DNA of 49,378 bases from assembly GCA_900551455.1 (NCBI GenBank), contig URVV01000009.1:1-49378 (forward strand). The letters run 5' to 3'. The translations under genes and the position numbers were made by a program. The notes beneath the pieces were generated by a model, which searched no databases, was not told the origin of the DNA, and saw only the letters and a list, made by a program, of their open reading frames with translations. Every line of letters begins with the position of its first letter. Position 1 is the stretch's first letter. Of the stretch, positions 8,339 to 17,953 are shown one piece after another. The DNA comes from an uncultured Mycoplasmatota bacterium. GTDB lineage: Bacteria; Bacillota_I; Bacilli_A; RF39; UBA660.

Positions 8339-10159
8339 ATGGATAATAAAATAAGAAATATTGCAATTATTGCCCATGTCGATCACGGTAAAACTACCTT
8401 GGTAGACAAATTATTACAAAAATCAGGAACCTTTAGAGAAAATGAAAAAGTTGATGAAAGAGTAATGGATTCAAATGATATAGAGCGTGAACGTGGAATT
8501 ACCATTCTAGCTAAAACAACTGCTATTAACTATAATGGATATCGTATTAATATTTTAGATACCCCAGGACACGCTGACTTTGGTGGTGAAGTAGAAAGAA
8601 TTATGAATATGGTTGATGGTGTATTACTATTAGTAGATGCCTACGAAGGAACTATGCCTCAAACAAGATTCGTTCTAAAAAAAGCTTTAGAAGCTAACGT
8701 TAAACCTATAGTTCTAATTAACAAAGTAGATAAACCAACTGCTCGTATCAACAAAGTACTAGATGAAGTAATAGATCTATTTATTGAATTAGGAGCAACA
8801 GATGAACAACTAGATTTTAAGACTGCCTATGTTTCAGCTCTAAATGGTACATGTTCTTTAGATCCTAATCCAGAAACCCAAACCGAAGACTTTTCTTGTA
8901 TATATGATTTAATTATTAATGAAATTCCCGCTCCTGTAGTTAATCCTGATGCCCCATTACAATTCCAACCAGCTCTATTAGATTATAATGATTACGTTGG
9001 AAGAATTGGAATAGGCCGAGTTAAATCAGGAACTATAAAAGAAAATGAAATGGTCTCTTGTGTAAGATTAGATGGCAGTATCAAACAATTTAGAATTCAA
9101 AAACTATTTGGCTTTTTAGGATTAAAAAGAATAGAAATAAAAGAAGCTCATGCCGGAGAAATCGTTGCTATTTCAGGTATGCCTGATATTTCTGTAGGAG
9201 AGACTGTTTGTGACATTGGAAAAGAAAATCCTCTTCCTATATTAAGAATAGATGAACCAACATTAAAAATGACCTTTATGACTAATGATAGTCCTTTTGT
9301 AGGTCGTGATGGTGAATTTGTTACCGCCAGAAAAATTGAGGAAAGATTATTCAAAGAAACTCAAAAAGATGTCAGTCTACGTGTAGAAACATCTGGTCAA
9401 GACTCTTGGATTGTTTGTGGTCGTGGTGAATTACATTTATCAATTCTTATTGAAAATTTAAGAAGAGAAGGCTATGAACTCCAAGTATCAAAACCTGAAG
9501 TAATTATTAAAGAAATTGATGGCATCAAATGTGAACCATATGAAAGCGTCCAAATAGAAGTTCCTGAAGAATCCGTAGGTCCAGTTATTGAAGCCCTAGG
9601 ACTACGTGGAGCTAAGATGGAAAATATGACTAACGTTAACAATTTAGTCAGATTACTATATACTATCCCTTCAAGAGGTTTAATTGGTTTTTCTACTGAT
9701 TTTATGACTATGACTAAAGGCTATGGTATATTAAATCATACATTCAAAGAATTCTTACCAATCGAAGACATAACCGTTGGTGAAAGAAAATTTGGTGTTT
9801 TAGTATCTATGGAAAATGGTAAAGCTACAGCTTATTCTATCGGTAATCTAGAAGACCGTGGTACAATGTTTATTGAACCAGGAACTGAAGTATATGAAGG
9901 AATGATCGTAGGTGAATGTAATCGTGAAAACGATTTAGCGGTAAACGTTGTTAAAGGAAAACAATTAACAAATACCCGTGCTGCCGGATCAGATCACACT
10001 GTTGTCTTAAAAAGACCTCGTCCAATACCTCTTGAGTATTGCTTAGATTATATTAACTCCGATGAATTAGTCGAAGTAACTCCTCATAACTTAAGATTAA
10101 GAAAAAAAATATTAAATACTGAACAAAGAAAAAAATATGATGCCAAAATGAAAGGCTAA
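8339..10159 (+). CDS. typA: Ribosome-associated translational GTPase TypA/BipA
   Basis: A 606-residue translation-factor GTPase related to EF-G and LepA that binds the ribosome and supports growth under cold and other stress. G motifs are clear: AHVDHGKTT near residue 12, the RGITILAKTT switch, DTPGHADFGGE near 75, and NKVD near 127. Domains II, III and V follow, ending with the TypA-specific C-terminus (GSDHTVVLKRPRPIPLEYCLDYI). Length equals the family norm. It is a single-gene unit between its own promoter and the terminator at 10168. Confidence 0.96.
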   Translation: MDNKIRNIAIIAHVDHGKTTLVDKLLQKSGTFRENEKVDERVMDSNDIERERGITILAKTTAINYNGYRINILDTPGHADFGGEVERIMNMVDGVLLLVDAYEGTMPQTRFVLKKALEANVKPIVLINKVDKPTARINKVLDEVIDLFIELGATDEQLDFKTAYVSALNGTCSLDPNPETQTEDFSCIYDLIINEIPAPVVNPDAPLQFQPALLDYNDYVGRIGIGRVKSGTIKENEMVSCVRLDGSIKQFRIQKLFGFLGLKRIEIKEAHAGEIVAISGMPDISVGETVCDIGKENPLPILRIDEPTLKMTFMTNDSPFVGRDGEFVTARKIEERLFKETQKDVSLRVETSGQDSWIVCGRGELHLSILIENLRREGYELQVSKPEVIIKEIDGIKCEPYESVQIEVPEESVGPVIEALGLRGAKMENMTNVNNLVRLLYTIPSRGLIGFSTDFMTMTKGYGILNHTFKEFLPIEDITVGERKFGVLVSMENGKATAYSIGNLEDRGTMFIEPGTEVYEGMIVGECNRENDLAVNVVKGKQLTNTRAAGSDHTVVLKRPRPIPLEYCLDYINSDELVEVTPHNLRLRKKILNTEQRKKYDAKMKG

Positions 10160-10167
10160 AATAATAT

Positions 10168-10206
10168 AAAAGTGATTCATATCGTTAATGTGAATCACTT
10201 TTATTA
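10168..10206 (+). terminator. typA terminator
   Basis: A perfect 12-bp stem, AAAAGTGATTCA (10168-10179) and TGAATCACTTTT (10191-10202), then TATT. The A/T-flanked stem could also work weakly on the other strand. Confidence 0.85.
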
Positions 10207-10225
10207 AATGTAAAAAAATGAAAAA

Positions 10226-10255
10226 TTGACAAATGACAAAGACATATGATAAAAT
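10226..10255 (+). promoter_or_regulatory. fbp promoter
   Basis: A perfect TTGACA (10226-10231), 18 bases and TAAAAT (10250-10255). The predicted leader is about 55 bases long and ends with AAGGAGG five bases before ATG 10317. Confidence 0.7.
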
Positions 10256-10316
10256 CTATCTATAAGTAATAGTATGATTAAAAAAAGATCTAAAGAGGTT
10301 GATTAAGGAGGAAAGA

Positions 10317-12317
10317 ATGAATAATAATCAAGACTATTTACAAAAATATTTAGAAGAATTAGCTGAGAAATTTCCCACCAAAGAATCCGCAGTCACTGAA
10401 ATAATAAATCTAAGTTCTATTTTAGCTCTTCCAAGGAGTGTAGAACACTTTATGAGTGACTTGCACGGTCAAGCCGATGCCTTTGAACATATCCTAAATA
10501 ATGCCTCTGGTGGTATCCGTTTTAGAATCAGTCAAATATTTGCTAACACTCTACCCAAAGAAACTCAAGATGAATTAGCTACTATAATATACTATCCTGA
10601 AGAAAAAATGAATGAAATACTAAAAAATGAAAAAGATCCAGACAACTGGTATCGCCTAACACTCTTAAGAATTATCGAAGTAACTAAAAAGTTTTCTTCT
10701 CGTTATACCAGAAGCAAAGTTAGAAAACAATATGATGAAAACCTAAGTTATATTCTCGATGAACTTTTAAATAATAAAATTGATGAAGAAAATAAAGATA
10801 AATATTATCAAGCTATTATTTCTACTATTATCGAATTAGGATATGCTAAAAACTTAATAATAGCCTTATCATCTCTAATAAAACGTCTTGCCGTAGATGA
10901 ATTACATATTATTGGTGATATCTACGATCGTGGCCCAGAACCACATAAAATAATGGATTTATTAGAAAAATACCATTCCGTAGATATTGAATGGGGAAAT
11001 CACGATATTCTCTGGTTAGGAGCCTCTCTAGGAAGTAACATCTGTGTATCCGGAGTTATCACTAACAGCGTAAGACATAATAATCTTGATATCCTAGAAG
11101 ACGTCTATGGTATAAATTTACGTCCTCTAGCTAACTTTGCTGAGTCTACATATAACTCTGCGCTCATCTGGCGCCCTCGTAAAACAACCGAAGAAGACTA
11201 TTACCATAACCAATCAGTTCTTCAAACCGCTAAAATTCATAAAGCCATTTCAATTATTATGTACAAACTAGAAGGAACTTTTGCCAACAATCATAAATAC
11301 TATCAAATGACCCACAGATGTCTACTAGATAAAATAAACTATGAAAATAAAACCATTAATATAGAAGGTACAATCTATTCCTTAGAAGACACTGATTTTC
11401 CTACAATTGATAAACAAAATCCGTATAAATTAACTGCTGAAGAAGAAAAGATAATTACTGAATTAACCAAATCATTCCAAAATAGTGAACTACTTCAACG
11501 ACATATGAAAGTATTTATTGAAAAAGGATCAATGTATAAAATAGAAAATAATAATCTAATGTATCATGCCTTAGTACCATTAAATAAAGACGGTTCTCTA
11601 AAAGAAGTTACTTTTGAGAATAATAAATATAAAGGAAAAGAACTCTTTGATTACCTAGATAAAAAAGTAAGAGAATTATATTATCGTAAAGGTAGCACTT
11701 CCCAGTATGAACTAGACCTAATGTGGTATCTATGGTCAGGGCCAGATTCTCCATTCTTTGGAAAAGATAAAATGACTACTCTAGAAAGAGTCTTAATTAA
11801 AGACAAATCATCCCACAAAGAAAGAAGAAATGATTATTACCAATATCAAGAAAATCAAGAAGTAATGGAACAAATTATGCATAACTTTGGCCTAATAGAT
11901 ACTACCAATGCCCATATTATTAATGGTCACATCCCCGTAGAAAAAATAAATGGTGAAACTCCATTAAAGGCTAACAATAAAGTAATAGTAATTGATGGTG
12001 GATTCTCTAAAGCTTACCAAAAAACCACCGGTATTGCTGGATACACTCTCGTATCAGGTTCAACCGGTATGCGTATTATTGCCCACGAACCATTTACTTC
12101 TACTAAAGATGCTATTATTAATAACGAAGATATTAATTATTCAATTGATCTAGAAAATAATACTACTAAAAGATTAACTATTGCTGATGTTGATTCAGGT
12201 AAAATTCTTCAAAATCAAATAGCAGATCTAAAACTATTAATAAAGTATTATGAACTAGGACTAATTAAAGAAAATAATACCTATAGATACATCAAAGTAT
12301 TAAGTAAAAAATATTAA
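10317..12317 (+). CDS. fbp: Class 3 fructose-1,6-bisphosphatase
   Basis: A 666-residue FBPase of the firmicute class 3 type, making fructose 6-phosphate for gluconeogenesis and sugar-phosphate supply. Metallophosphatase motifs are present: SDLHGQADAFEHIL near residue 49, GDIYDRGPEPHKIMDLL near 200, EWGNHDILWLGASLGS near 222, and C-terminal GHIPV plus VIDGGFSKAYQKTTGIAGYT. ATG 10317 is chosen over an in-frame ATG 18 bases upstream because of the optimal AAGGAGG. The next gene encodes a phosphoketolase that may use the fructose 6-phosphate made here. It has its own promoter and terminator, so the two genes are separate units. Confidence 0.95.
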   Translation: MNNNQDYLQKYLEELAEKFPTKESAVTEIINLSSILALPRSVEHFMSDLHGQADAFEHILNNASGGIRFRISQIFANTLPKETQDELATIIYYPEEKMNEILKNEKDPDNWYRLTLLRIIEVTKKFSSRYTRSKVRKQYDENLSYILDELLNNKIDEENKDKYYQAIISTIIELGYAKNLIIALSSLIKRLAVDELHIIGDIYDRGPEPHKIMDLLEKYHSVDIEWGNHDILWLGASLGSNICVSGVITNSVRHNNLDILEDVYGINLRPLANFAESTYNSALIWRPRKTTEEDYYHNQSVLQTAKIHKAISIIMYKLEGTFANNHKYYQMTHRCLLDKINYENKTINIEGTIYSLEDTDFPTIDKQNPYKLTAEEEKIITELTKSFQNSELLQRHMKVFIEKGSMYKIENNNLMYHALVPLNKDGSLKEVTFENNKYKGKELFDYLDKKVRELYYRKGSTSQYELDLMWYLWSGPDSPFFGKDKMTTLERVLIKDKSSHKERRNDYYQYQENQEVMEQIMHNFGLIDTTNAHIINGHIPVEKINGETPLKANNKVIVIDGGFSKAYQKTTGIAGYTLVSGSTGMRIIAHEPFTSTKDAIINNEDINYSIDLENNTTKRLTIADVDSGKILQNQIADLKLLIKYYELGLIKENNTYRYIKVLSKKY

Positions 12318-12347
12318 GAAGAAAGTCATTGAAATCTTTCTTCTTTT
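12316..12347 (+). terminator. fbp terminator
   Basis: AAGAAGAAAG (12316-12325) pairs with CTTTCTTCTT (12336-12345), followed by TT. The stem starts inside the fbp stop codon, and the xfp -35 box lies in the loop. Confidence 0.75.
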
Positions 12348-12357
12348 CTAGTATAAT
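12329..12357 (+). promoter_or_regulatory. xfp promoter overlapping the fbp terminator
   Basis: TTGAAA (12329-12334), a 17-base spacer and TATAAT (12352-12357). The -35 is inside the terminator loop and the spacer contains its right arm. Confidence 0.7.
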
Positions 12358-12384
12358 AAAATAAAAGAATAGGGGAATGATTTA

Positions 12385-14712
12385 ATGAAAAAAGAAGAAT
12401 TAGAATTAATAGATGCCTATTTTAGAGCTAGTAACTATCTATCAGTAGGTCAATTATATTTACTAGATAATCCATTATTAAAAAGAAAATTAACTATGGA
12501 TGATATAAAAAAGAAGATAGTAGGCCACTGGGGAACAGTCCCTGGACAAAACTTTATTTATACTCACCTAAATAGAATTATAAAAAAATATGATTTAAAT
12601 ATGATATATATATCAGGACCAGGGCACGGTGGTAACGCTATGGTAGCTCAAACTTATCTAGAAGGAACTTACTCTGAAATCTATCCTGATATTTCAGAAG
12701 ACGAAGCAGGTATGAAAAAACTCTTTAAACAGTTTTCATTTCCCGGTGGTATATCATCACATGTTGCTCCTGAAACCCCAGGATCTATTAACGAAGGTGG
12801 AGAACTAGGTTATAGCCTTGCTCACGCCTATGGTGCCATTATGGATAACCCAGCATTAATTGCTGCCTGTGTCATCGGAGATGGCGAAGCCGAAACTGGC
12901 CCCCTTGCCACCTCTTGGCATTCAAATAAATTTATTAATCCCAAAACTGATGGTATTGTTTTACCAATTCTCCATTTAAACGGATATAAAATAGCCAATC
13001 CCACTATCTTTGGAAGAATGACTGATAAAGAATTAACCGCCTTTTTTACAGGATGTGGATATAAACCATATTTTGTCTCAGGAAGTATCCCTAAAGAAAT
13101 GCATGAACTAATGGCTACAACCTTAGATAAAATAGTAAAAGACATTAAAAATATTAAAAAAGGTAATAGTGTAAAAAGACCAATATACCCAATGATAATT
13201 TTAAGAACTCCTAAAGGATGGACAGGTCCTAGTATTGTCTCAGGCAAGCAAATTGAAGGCACCTTTAGAGCTCATCAAATTCCTTTACCAGTAGATAGTG
13301 AACATCCTAAAAATTTAAACATTCTAGAAAGATGGTTAAAGAGTTATCATCCTGAAGAACTATTTGATGAATCTGGAAAACTAAGAAAAGAAATTCGCAA
13401 AATAGCTCCTACTGGATTAAAAAGAATGGGAGCTAATCCCCACGCTAATGGCGGTGTTTTGTTAGAAACCATCAAAACTCCTGACTTTAAAAAATATGCT
13501 GTTACCATTCCAGCTCCAGGTATTATTAAAAAAAGTGATATGACCGAGTTAGGAAAATATGTTAGAGATGTTATTAATCTAAACAAAAAAAACTTCCGTG
13601 TATTTGGTCCTGACGAAACCTTGTCCAACCGCCTAGGATGTATTTTTGAAAAAACTAATCGTCGCTGGTTAGAAAAAAAATTAAAAACTGACGAATACCT
13701 AGCTCCCGATGGTCGTGTCTTAGATAGTATGTTATCCGAGCATCTTTGCGAAGGATGGTTAGAAGGTTACCTTTTAACTGGCCGTCATGGCTTCTTTAAC
13801 AGCTATGAAGCTTTTATCCGTATTGTTGACTCTATGGTAAGCCAGCATGCCAAATGGTTAAAAGTATGTCAAGACATTTCATGGCGAAGACCAATATCTA
13901 GCCTAAATTTCTTATTATCTTCAAACGTATGGCAACAAGATCATAATGGCTACACCCATCAAGATCCGGGCTTTCTAAACCATATTGCCACAAAAAAATC
14001 AGAAATATCCAGAATGTATCTTCCTCCAGACACCAATTGCTTACTATCTTGTTTCGAACACTGTATTAAAAGCAAAAATTACATTAATGTTATCGTTGCC
14101 TCTAAACATCCAACCTATCAATGGTTAACAATGGATGAGGCTATAAAACATTGTACAAAAGGTGTCGGCATCTGGAACTTCGCCTCATCCGATGAAGGTC
14201 AAGAACCAGATATAGTTATGGCTTCTTGCGGAGATGCCCCTACATTAGAAACCCTTGCTGCTATAAAAATTCTTAAAGAAAACTTCCCTGAACTAAAAAT
14301 TCGTATGGTAAACGTTGTTGATCTTATGAAACTTCAATCCAATAGAAAACATCCTCACGGTATGACTGATGAAGAGTATGATAACATCTTTACCAAAGAT
14401 AAACCCATTATCTTTAACTTTCACGGCTATCCAGATTTAATTCATCAACTAACATATGACAGAACTAATCAACACCTTCACGTTCACGGTTACCTTGAAG
14501 AAGGAACAATCACCACTTCTTTTGATATGAAAGTTCAAAACAAAATAGATCGCTACAACATAGTAATTGATGCCTTAAAATATTTAAAAAAATTAGGTAA
14601 CAGAACAACATTTTTAACTGAAGAATGTAAAAACAAATTAGTAGAGCATAAAGAATATATCAAAGAATACGGCCAAGATATGGAAGAAATAAGAACCTGG
14701 CACTGGAATTAA
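12385..14712 (+). CDS. xfp: Xylulose 5-phosphate/fructose 6-phosphate phosphoketolase
   Basis: A 775-residue thiamine-diphosphate enzyme that splits xylulose 5-P (and often fructose 6-P) with phosphate into acetyl phosphate plus glyceraldehyde 3-P (or erythrose 4-P). Typical motifs are visible: GHWGTVPGQNF near residue 48, GPGHGGNAMVAQTYLEG near 80, the ThDP-binding GDGEAETGPLATSWHSNKF near 168, and C-terminal QDHNGYTHQDPGF and HGYPDLIHQLTYDR. Length is close to the family norm. Whether it prefers the five- or six-carbon substrate cannot be read from the sequence. It is a monocistronic unit directly after fbp. Confidence 0.95.
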   Translation: MKKEELELIDAYFRASNYLSVGQLYLLDNPLLKRKLTMDDIKKKIVGHWGTVPGQNFIYTHLNRIIKKYDLNMIYISGPGHGGNAMVAQTYLEGTYSEIYPDISEDEAGMKKLFKQFSFPGGISSHVAPETPGSINEGGELGYSLAHAYGAIMDNPALIAACVIGDGEAETGPLATSWHSNKFINPKTDGIVLPILHLNGYKIANPTIFGRMTDKELTAFFTGCGYKPYFVSGSIPKEMHELMATTLDKIVKDIKNIKKGNSVKRPIYPMIILRTPKGWTGPSIVSGKQIEGTFRAHQIPLPVDSEHPKNLNILERWLKSYHPEELFDESGKLRKEIRKIAPTGLKRMGANPHANGGVLLETIKTPDFKKYAVTIPAPGIIKKSDMTELGKYVRDVINLNKKNFRVFGPDETLSNRLGCIFEKTNRRWLEKKLKTDEYLAPDGRVLDSMLSEHLCEGWLEGYLLTGRHGFFNSYEAFIRIVDSMVSQHAKWLKVCQDISWRRPISSLNFLLSSNVWQQDHNGYTHQDPGFLNHIATKKSEISRMYLPPDTNCLLSCFEHCIKSKNYINVIVASKHPTYQWLTMDEAIKHCTKGVGIWNFASSDEGQEPDIVMASCGDAPTLETLAAIKILKENFPELKIRMVNVVDLMKLQSNRKHPHGMTDEEYDNIFTKDKPIIFNFHGYPDLIHQLTYDRTNQHLHVHGYLEEGTITTSFDMKVQNKIDRYNIVIDALKYLKKLGNRTTFLTEECKNKLVEHKEYIKEYGQDMEEIRTWHWN

Positions 14713-14718
14713 TTAATT

Positions 14719-14751
14719 AAAAGTGTAAAATAACAATACACTTTTTCTTTT
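14719..14751 (+). terminator. xfp terminator
   Basis: AAAAGTGTA (14719-14727) pairs with TACACTTTT (14737-14745), followed by T, C and TTTTT. Confidence 0.8.
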
Positions 14752-14827
14752 TATCAAAAAAAGCTATAAAAATTAACAAAACTATGATAAAATATATTAT
14801 GTATAAAAATGCCAAGGAAGTGATCTT

Positions 14828-16543
14828 ATGAATAATAAACTTATAATTCCAATGATACTTTTTTTGGTATGCTTTATTCTAATCATTGTTATCCTTCTAA
14901 TAATTCAATCAAAAAGAAAAAAGAAATATAAAGAAACAATCTCTGAATTAGAATATCAAAAAAATAAATTAATTGGAGTTCCCATTCTAAGCGAACTATC
15001 AAAAGTAAGAGAATTAGTCAAAACGGATGACTTAAAACAAAAACTAGCCGATTGGGATGAAAGATTTAAAGACATCAAAGAAGGTAAAATAGATGCCGTT
15101 ACTGATTTAATTACCGAAGCCGATTTTCTAGTAGATCGCAAAGACTATAAAAATGCCTTAAAAAAGATTGCTTACATAGAAATAATGCTAGAATCTCTAA
15201 AAGTCAAAACTGAAAATCTTCTTGAAGAAGTAAAAATAATTACCAAATCTGAAGAAAGAAACCGTTCTATCATTACTAAACTAAAAGCTATATATCGTGA
15301 TTGTGAAAGCAAATATGAAAGAACAAAGAAAGATTATGGTCCATTATGTGAAAGTATCGAAAAGAACTTTGACAACATTGATAACCGTTTTAAAGAATTT
15401 GAAAGACTAATGGACAAAAATGATTATGTATCCGTAGAAAAACTAGTTCTTTCCCTAGAACAAGATATAAATAAACTAAAAGTTTTCTTAGAGAAAGCTC
15501 CAGATTTAGTAATTATCTCAACCCTAATGATCCCAAATAAAATCGAAGAAACCAACACCCTATATTACCGTATGCAAAGAGATGGTTACCCACTAGATTA
15601 TTTAAATATAGAATACAACATCAAAGAAATTCAAACAAAAGTCTCAACAATCATTGAAAATCTCAAATCACTCGAACTAGGAGAGTCTGAAATAGAATTA
15701 AAAACTATTCTTGAATACTTTAATACTATGTTTAATAGTTTTGATAAAGAAAGAGAATCCAAAGACATCTTTAGAGAAAACATCAAAAAACTTAAGAAAA
15801 AACTAGAAGGCATCAACAAAGTTGTCTATGATATCTATATTCAAATGGATGACATTAAAAGTACCTACGACCTATCCGAATCAGAAATTAGTAAATTTAA
15901 TATCATTAGTAAAAGCCTTGAAAAAATAAATGAAGATTATAAAGTTCTCTTTGAACACGGAAAAGGAAAAACTTTTGCTTATTCCAAATTAATCGAAGAA
16001 CTAGATGGCTTAAATAACCGTTTAACAAGATTACAAGATGACCTAGATTTTAGATTAAAATCAATTACCAGTATGAAAGACGATGAATATCGTGCTAAAG
16101 AACAACTCAATATGATCCAAAATCTCTTAATACAATCAAAAAATAAACTTAAAGAATATAAAATACCCATTATTCCTAACAGTTACTTTATTGAATTAGA
16201 AGAAGCTGGTGAAGCCATAAGAGAAATCATCAAAGAATTAGCCAAAAAGCCAATTGTCATTAAAATATTAAACATAAGAGTAGACACTGCTAGAGATTTA
16301 GTTTTTAAAATCTATAATAAAACCAATGACATAGTAAAAAGTGTTATTGCTTGTGAAGAATTAATTGTTTATGCTAATCGTTATCGTAGCACCTACGAAA
16401 ATATTGACACTGCTCTAAATGAAGCTGAAGAAATGTTTAGAAAAGGCAAATATCGTCAATCAATGGATATTTCCTTAAAAGCCATCGCTTCTGTTGACAG
16501 TAGTTATACAACAAGATTTAACCTAGAAAATAATTGCAAATAA
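14828..16543 (+). CDS. ezrA: Septation ring formation regulator EzrA
   Basis: A 571-residue membrane-anchored coiled-coil protein that in firmicutes binds FtsZ and restrains Z-ring assembly away from mid-cell. A single N-terminal membrane helix (about 5-28) is followed by RKKKYK and then long spectrin-like helices rich in E, K and L to the end, the EzrA architecture and length. Conserved-type elements include ELSKVRELVKTDDLKQKLADWDERF near residue 55 and a C-terminal ANRYRS. The start follows AGTGATCTT. Two N/Q-rich membrane proteins follow after 48 bases and may be co-transcribed, which would place them near the division machinery; that link is inference. Confidence 0.88.
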   Translation: MNNKLIIPMILFLVCFILIIVILLIIQSKRKKKYKETISELEYQKNKLIGVPILSELSKVRELVKTDDLKQKLADWDERFKDIKEGKIDAVTDLITEADFLVDRKDYKNALKKIAYIEIMLESLKVKTENLLEEVKIITKSEERNRSIITKLKAIYRDCESKYERTKKDYGPLCESIEKNFDNIDNRFKEFERLMDKNDYVSVEKLVLSLEQDINKLKVFLEKAPDLVIISTLMIPNKIEETNTLYYRMQRDGYPLDYLNIEYNIKEIQTKVSTIIENLKSLELGESEIELKTILEYFNTMFNSFDKERESKDIFRENIKKLKKKLEGINKVVYDIYIQMDDIKSTYDLSESEISKFNIISKSLEKINEDYKVLFEHGKGKTFAYSKLIEELDGLNNRLTRLQDDLDFRLKSITSMKDDEYRAKEQLNMIQNLLIQSKNKLKEYKIPIIPNSYFIELEEAGEAIREIIKELAKKPIVIKILNIRVDTARDLVFKIYNKTNDIVKSVIACEELIVYANRYRSTYENIDTALNEAEEMFRKGKYRQSMDISLKAIASVDSSYTTRFNLENNCK

Positions 16544-16591
16544 TTAAAAAAAGTGATATATTTATATAGAATAAAGAGGAGAGTGAATTAA

Positions 16592-17434
16592 ATGAATATA
16601 AAAGACTTTTTAATTGATAACTATATTTGGATTTTGGTGGTGATTCTCTTATCAATAATTACCGTTATTGGCTTTTTAGCAGACAAAAAAAGAGAAAAAA
16701 AAGAAAAGAAAATTAAGAAAAATGATCAAATTATTTCAAATCAACCGGTAAATGCCCCTCCAATTAATTATCAAACTCCACCAATGAATAATCCTTACCC
16801 AAATCAAATAAATCCTATTAACAACCAAATGCCAAACATAATGAATAATCAAGGAATAAATGAACCAATAAATAACCCAATCCCTAAACCAATTAATGAT
16901 CCTTCTACAATGATAAATCCTAATAATATGATGAATAATAATTTTAATGGAATAAATAATAATCTTAATATTCCTAACCCAATTCCTAATCAAACAATTC
17001 CTAAACCTGTATCTGTTCAACCAATAATGTCATCTCCCCAACCAGTAGAAAATATAAACCCAATGAATAACATTAATGCTGAACCTTTATATCAACCTTC
17101 CATAGAATCCGTATCTCCAATCCCTACACCGGTTCCTAGCCAACCGACTCCAATTCCTTCATATCAAAATGTTACCCCTCTAAAACCGGTAGGCAATATG
17201 AATCAATTTAATAACCAAGGAATGTATTCTCAACCAGAAAATTTAACCCCTAATCAAAATACCACAATTCCAACACCTACATATCAACCTTCACAACCAA
17301 TGAACCAAGAAAATAATCCAATACCACAATTTCAAAATAACATTCCTAACAATCAAATTCCTAATCCTCAAGTAACAACTCCTCAATCAATAAATTTTGT
17401 TTACGGACCAACTAATAATAATAACCAACAATAA
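16592..17434 (+). CDS. N-terminally anchored Asn/Pro/Gln-rich membrane protein
   Basis: Unrecognised 280-residue protein. A single membrane helix (about 12-32) is followed by a strongly basic stretch (DKKREKKEKKIKK), so by the positive-inside rule the rest is cytoplasmic. From about residue 45 to the end it is low complexity, dominated by N, P, Q, I and M (repeats such as PINNQ, NPIPN, PQPV), with almost no charge. This resembles intrinsically disordered, prion-like domains. It has a GAGGAG ribosome binding site, follows ezrA by 48 bases and precedes a similarly N/Q-rich gene by nine. A role in division or membrane organisation is possible by context only. Confidence 0.8.
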   Translation: MNIKDFLIDNYIWILVVILLSIITVIGFLADKKREKKEKKIKKNDQIISNQPVNAPPINYQTPPMNNPYPNQINPINNQMPNIMNNQGINEPINNPIPKPINDPSTMINPNNMMNNNFNGINNNLNIPNPIPNQTIPKPVSVQPIMSSPQPVENINPMNNINAEPLYQPSIESVSPIPTPVPSQPTPIPSYQNVTPLKPVGNMNQFNNQGMYSQPENLTPNQNTTIPTPTYQPSQPMNQENNPIPQFQNNIPNNQIPNPQVTTPQSINFVYGPTNNNNQQ

Positions 17435-17443
17435 GGAGGGTAT

Positions 17444-17953
17444 ATGAACAATAATAATCAAATCCCTAATTCTAATAACTATAATAATAATCCCAATACC
17501 TTTAATCCCCAAACTAATCAATTTAATCAATATAATCAGAATTTAGGATTCTATCAACAAAATACAAATTCCAATTACAATATGCAACCTAATATTAGCC
17601 CTAATCAAAATTTTCAAACTAATCAATTTAATCAACAAGGAGTGTATTATGAACAACAAAATACTATAACCCCGCAACCAATCGAAGAAAAACCTCCATA
17701 TAACCCACAACCCACTCCCAATGAGCCAATTATAGAGAATTCCACTCCCTCTTTAAATGAATTAAACGTAGATGGAACATATAACAAAATAACTAAAGAA
17801 GAACCAGAAATAAATAGTTCCAATCAAACTAAAAAAAAGACAATCACTCTAACTAAAGAGAATAAAGTCTTTATTACAATTATTATAGTTATGCTTTTAT
17901 TTATTATAGTTATGCCATATATCTTTGATTTAATCAGAAAAATTAAATATTAG
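17444..17953 (+). CDS. C-terminally anchored Asn/Gln-rich membrane protein
   Basis: Unrecognised 169-residue protein. Residues 1-75 are almost wholly N, Q, P, Y and F (such as QTNQFNQYNQN and QTNQFNQQGVYYEQQN). An acidic linker (about 80-125) and KKK precede one hydrophobic segment (about 144-162), then DLIRKIKY. It is the mirror image of its neighbour: N/Q-rich part first, membrane tail last, a tail-anchored layout. GGAGG lies before the ATG, nine bases after the previous stop, so the pair is co-translated. Its 3' end overlaps the convergent RNHCP gene by 11 bases. Confidence 0.8.
   Translation: MNNNNQIPNSNNYNNNPNTFNPQTNQFNQYNQNLGFYQQNTNSNYNMQPNISPNQNFQTNQFNQQGVYYEQQNTITPQPIEEKPPYNPQPTPNEPIIENSTPSLNELNVDGTYNKITKEEPEINSSNQTKKKTITLTKENKVFITIIIVMLLFIIVMPYIFDLIRKIKY

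Noticed and set aside
12828..13262. 144-codon antisense ORF over xfp
   Set aside because: Lies wholly opposite a confident gene, lacks a ribosome binding site, and has composition expected from the reverse complement of the xfp codons.
16736..17020. 94-codon antisense ORF in the N/P-rich gene
   Set aside because: Low-complexity I/W/R text from the reverse complement of AAT/CCA-rich codons.
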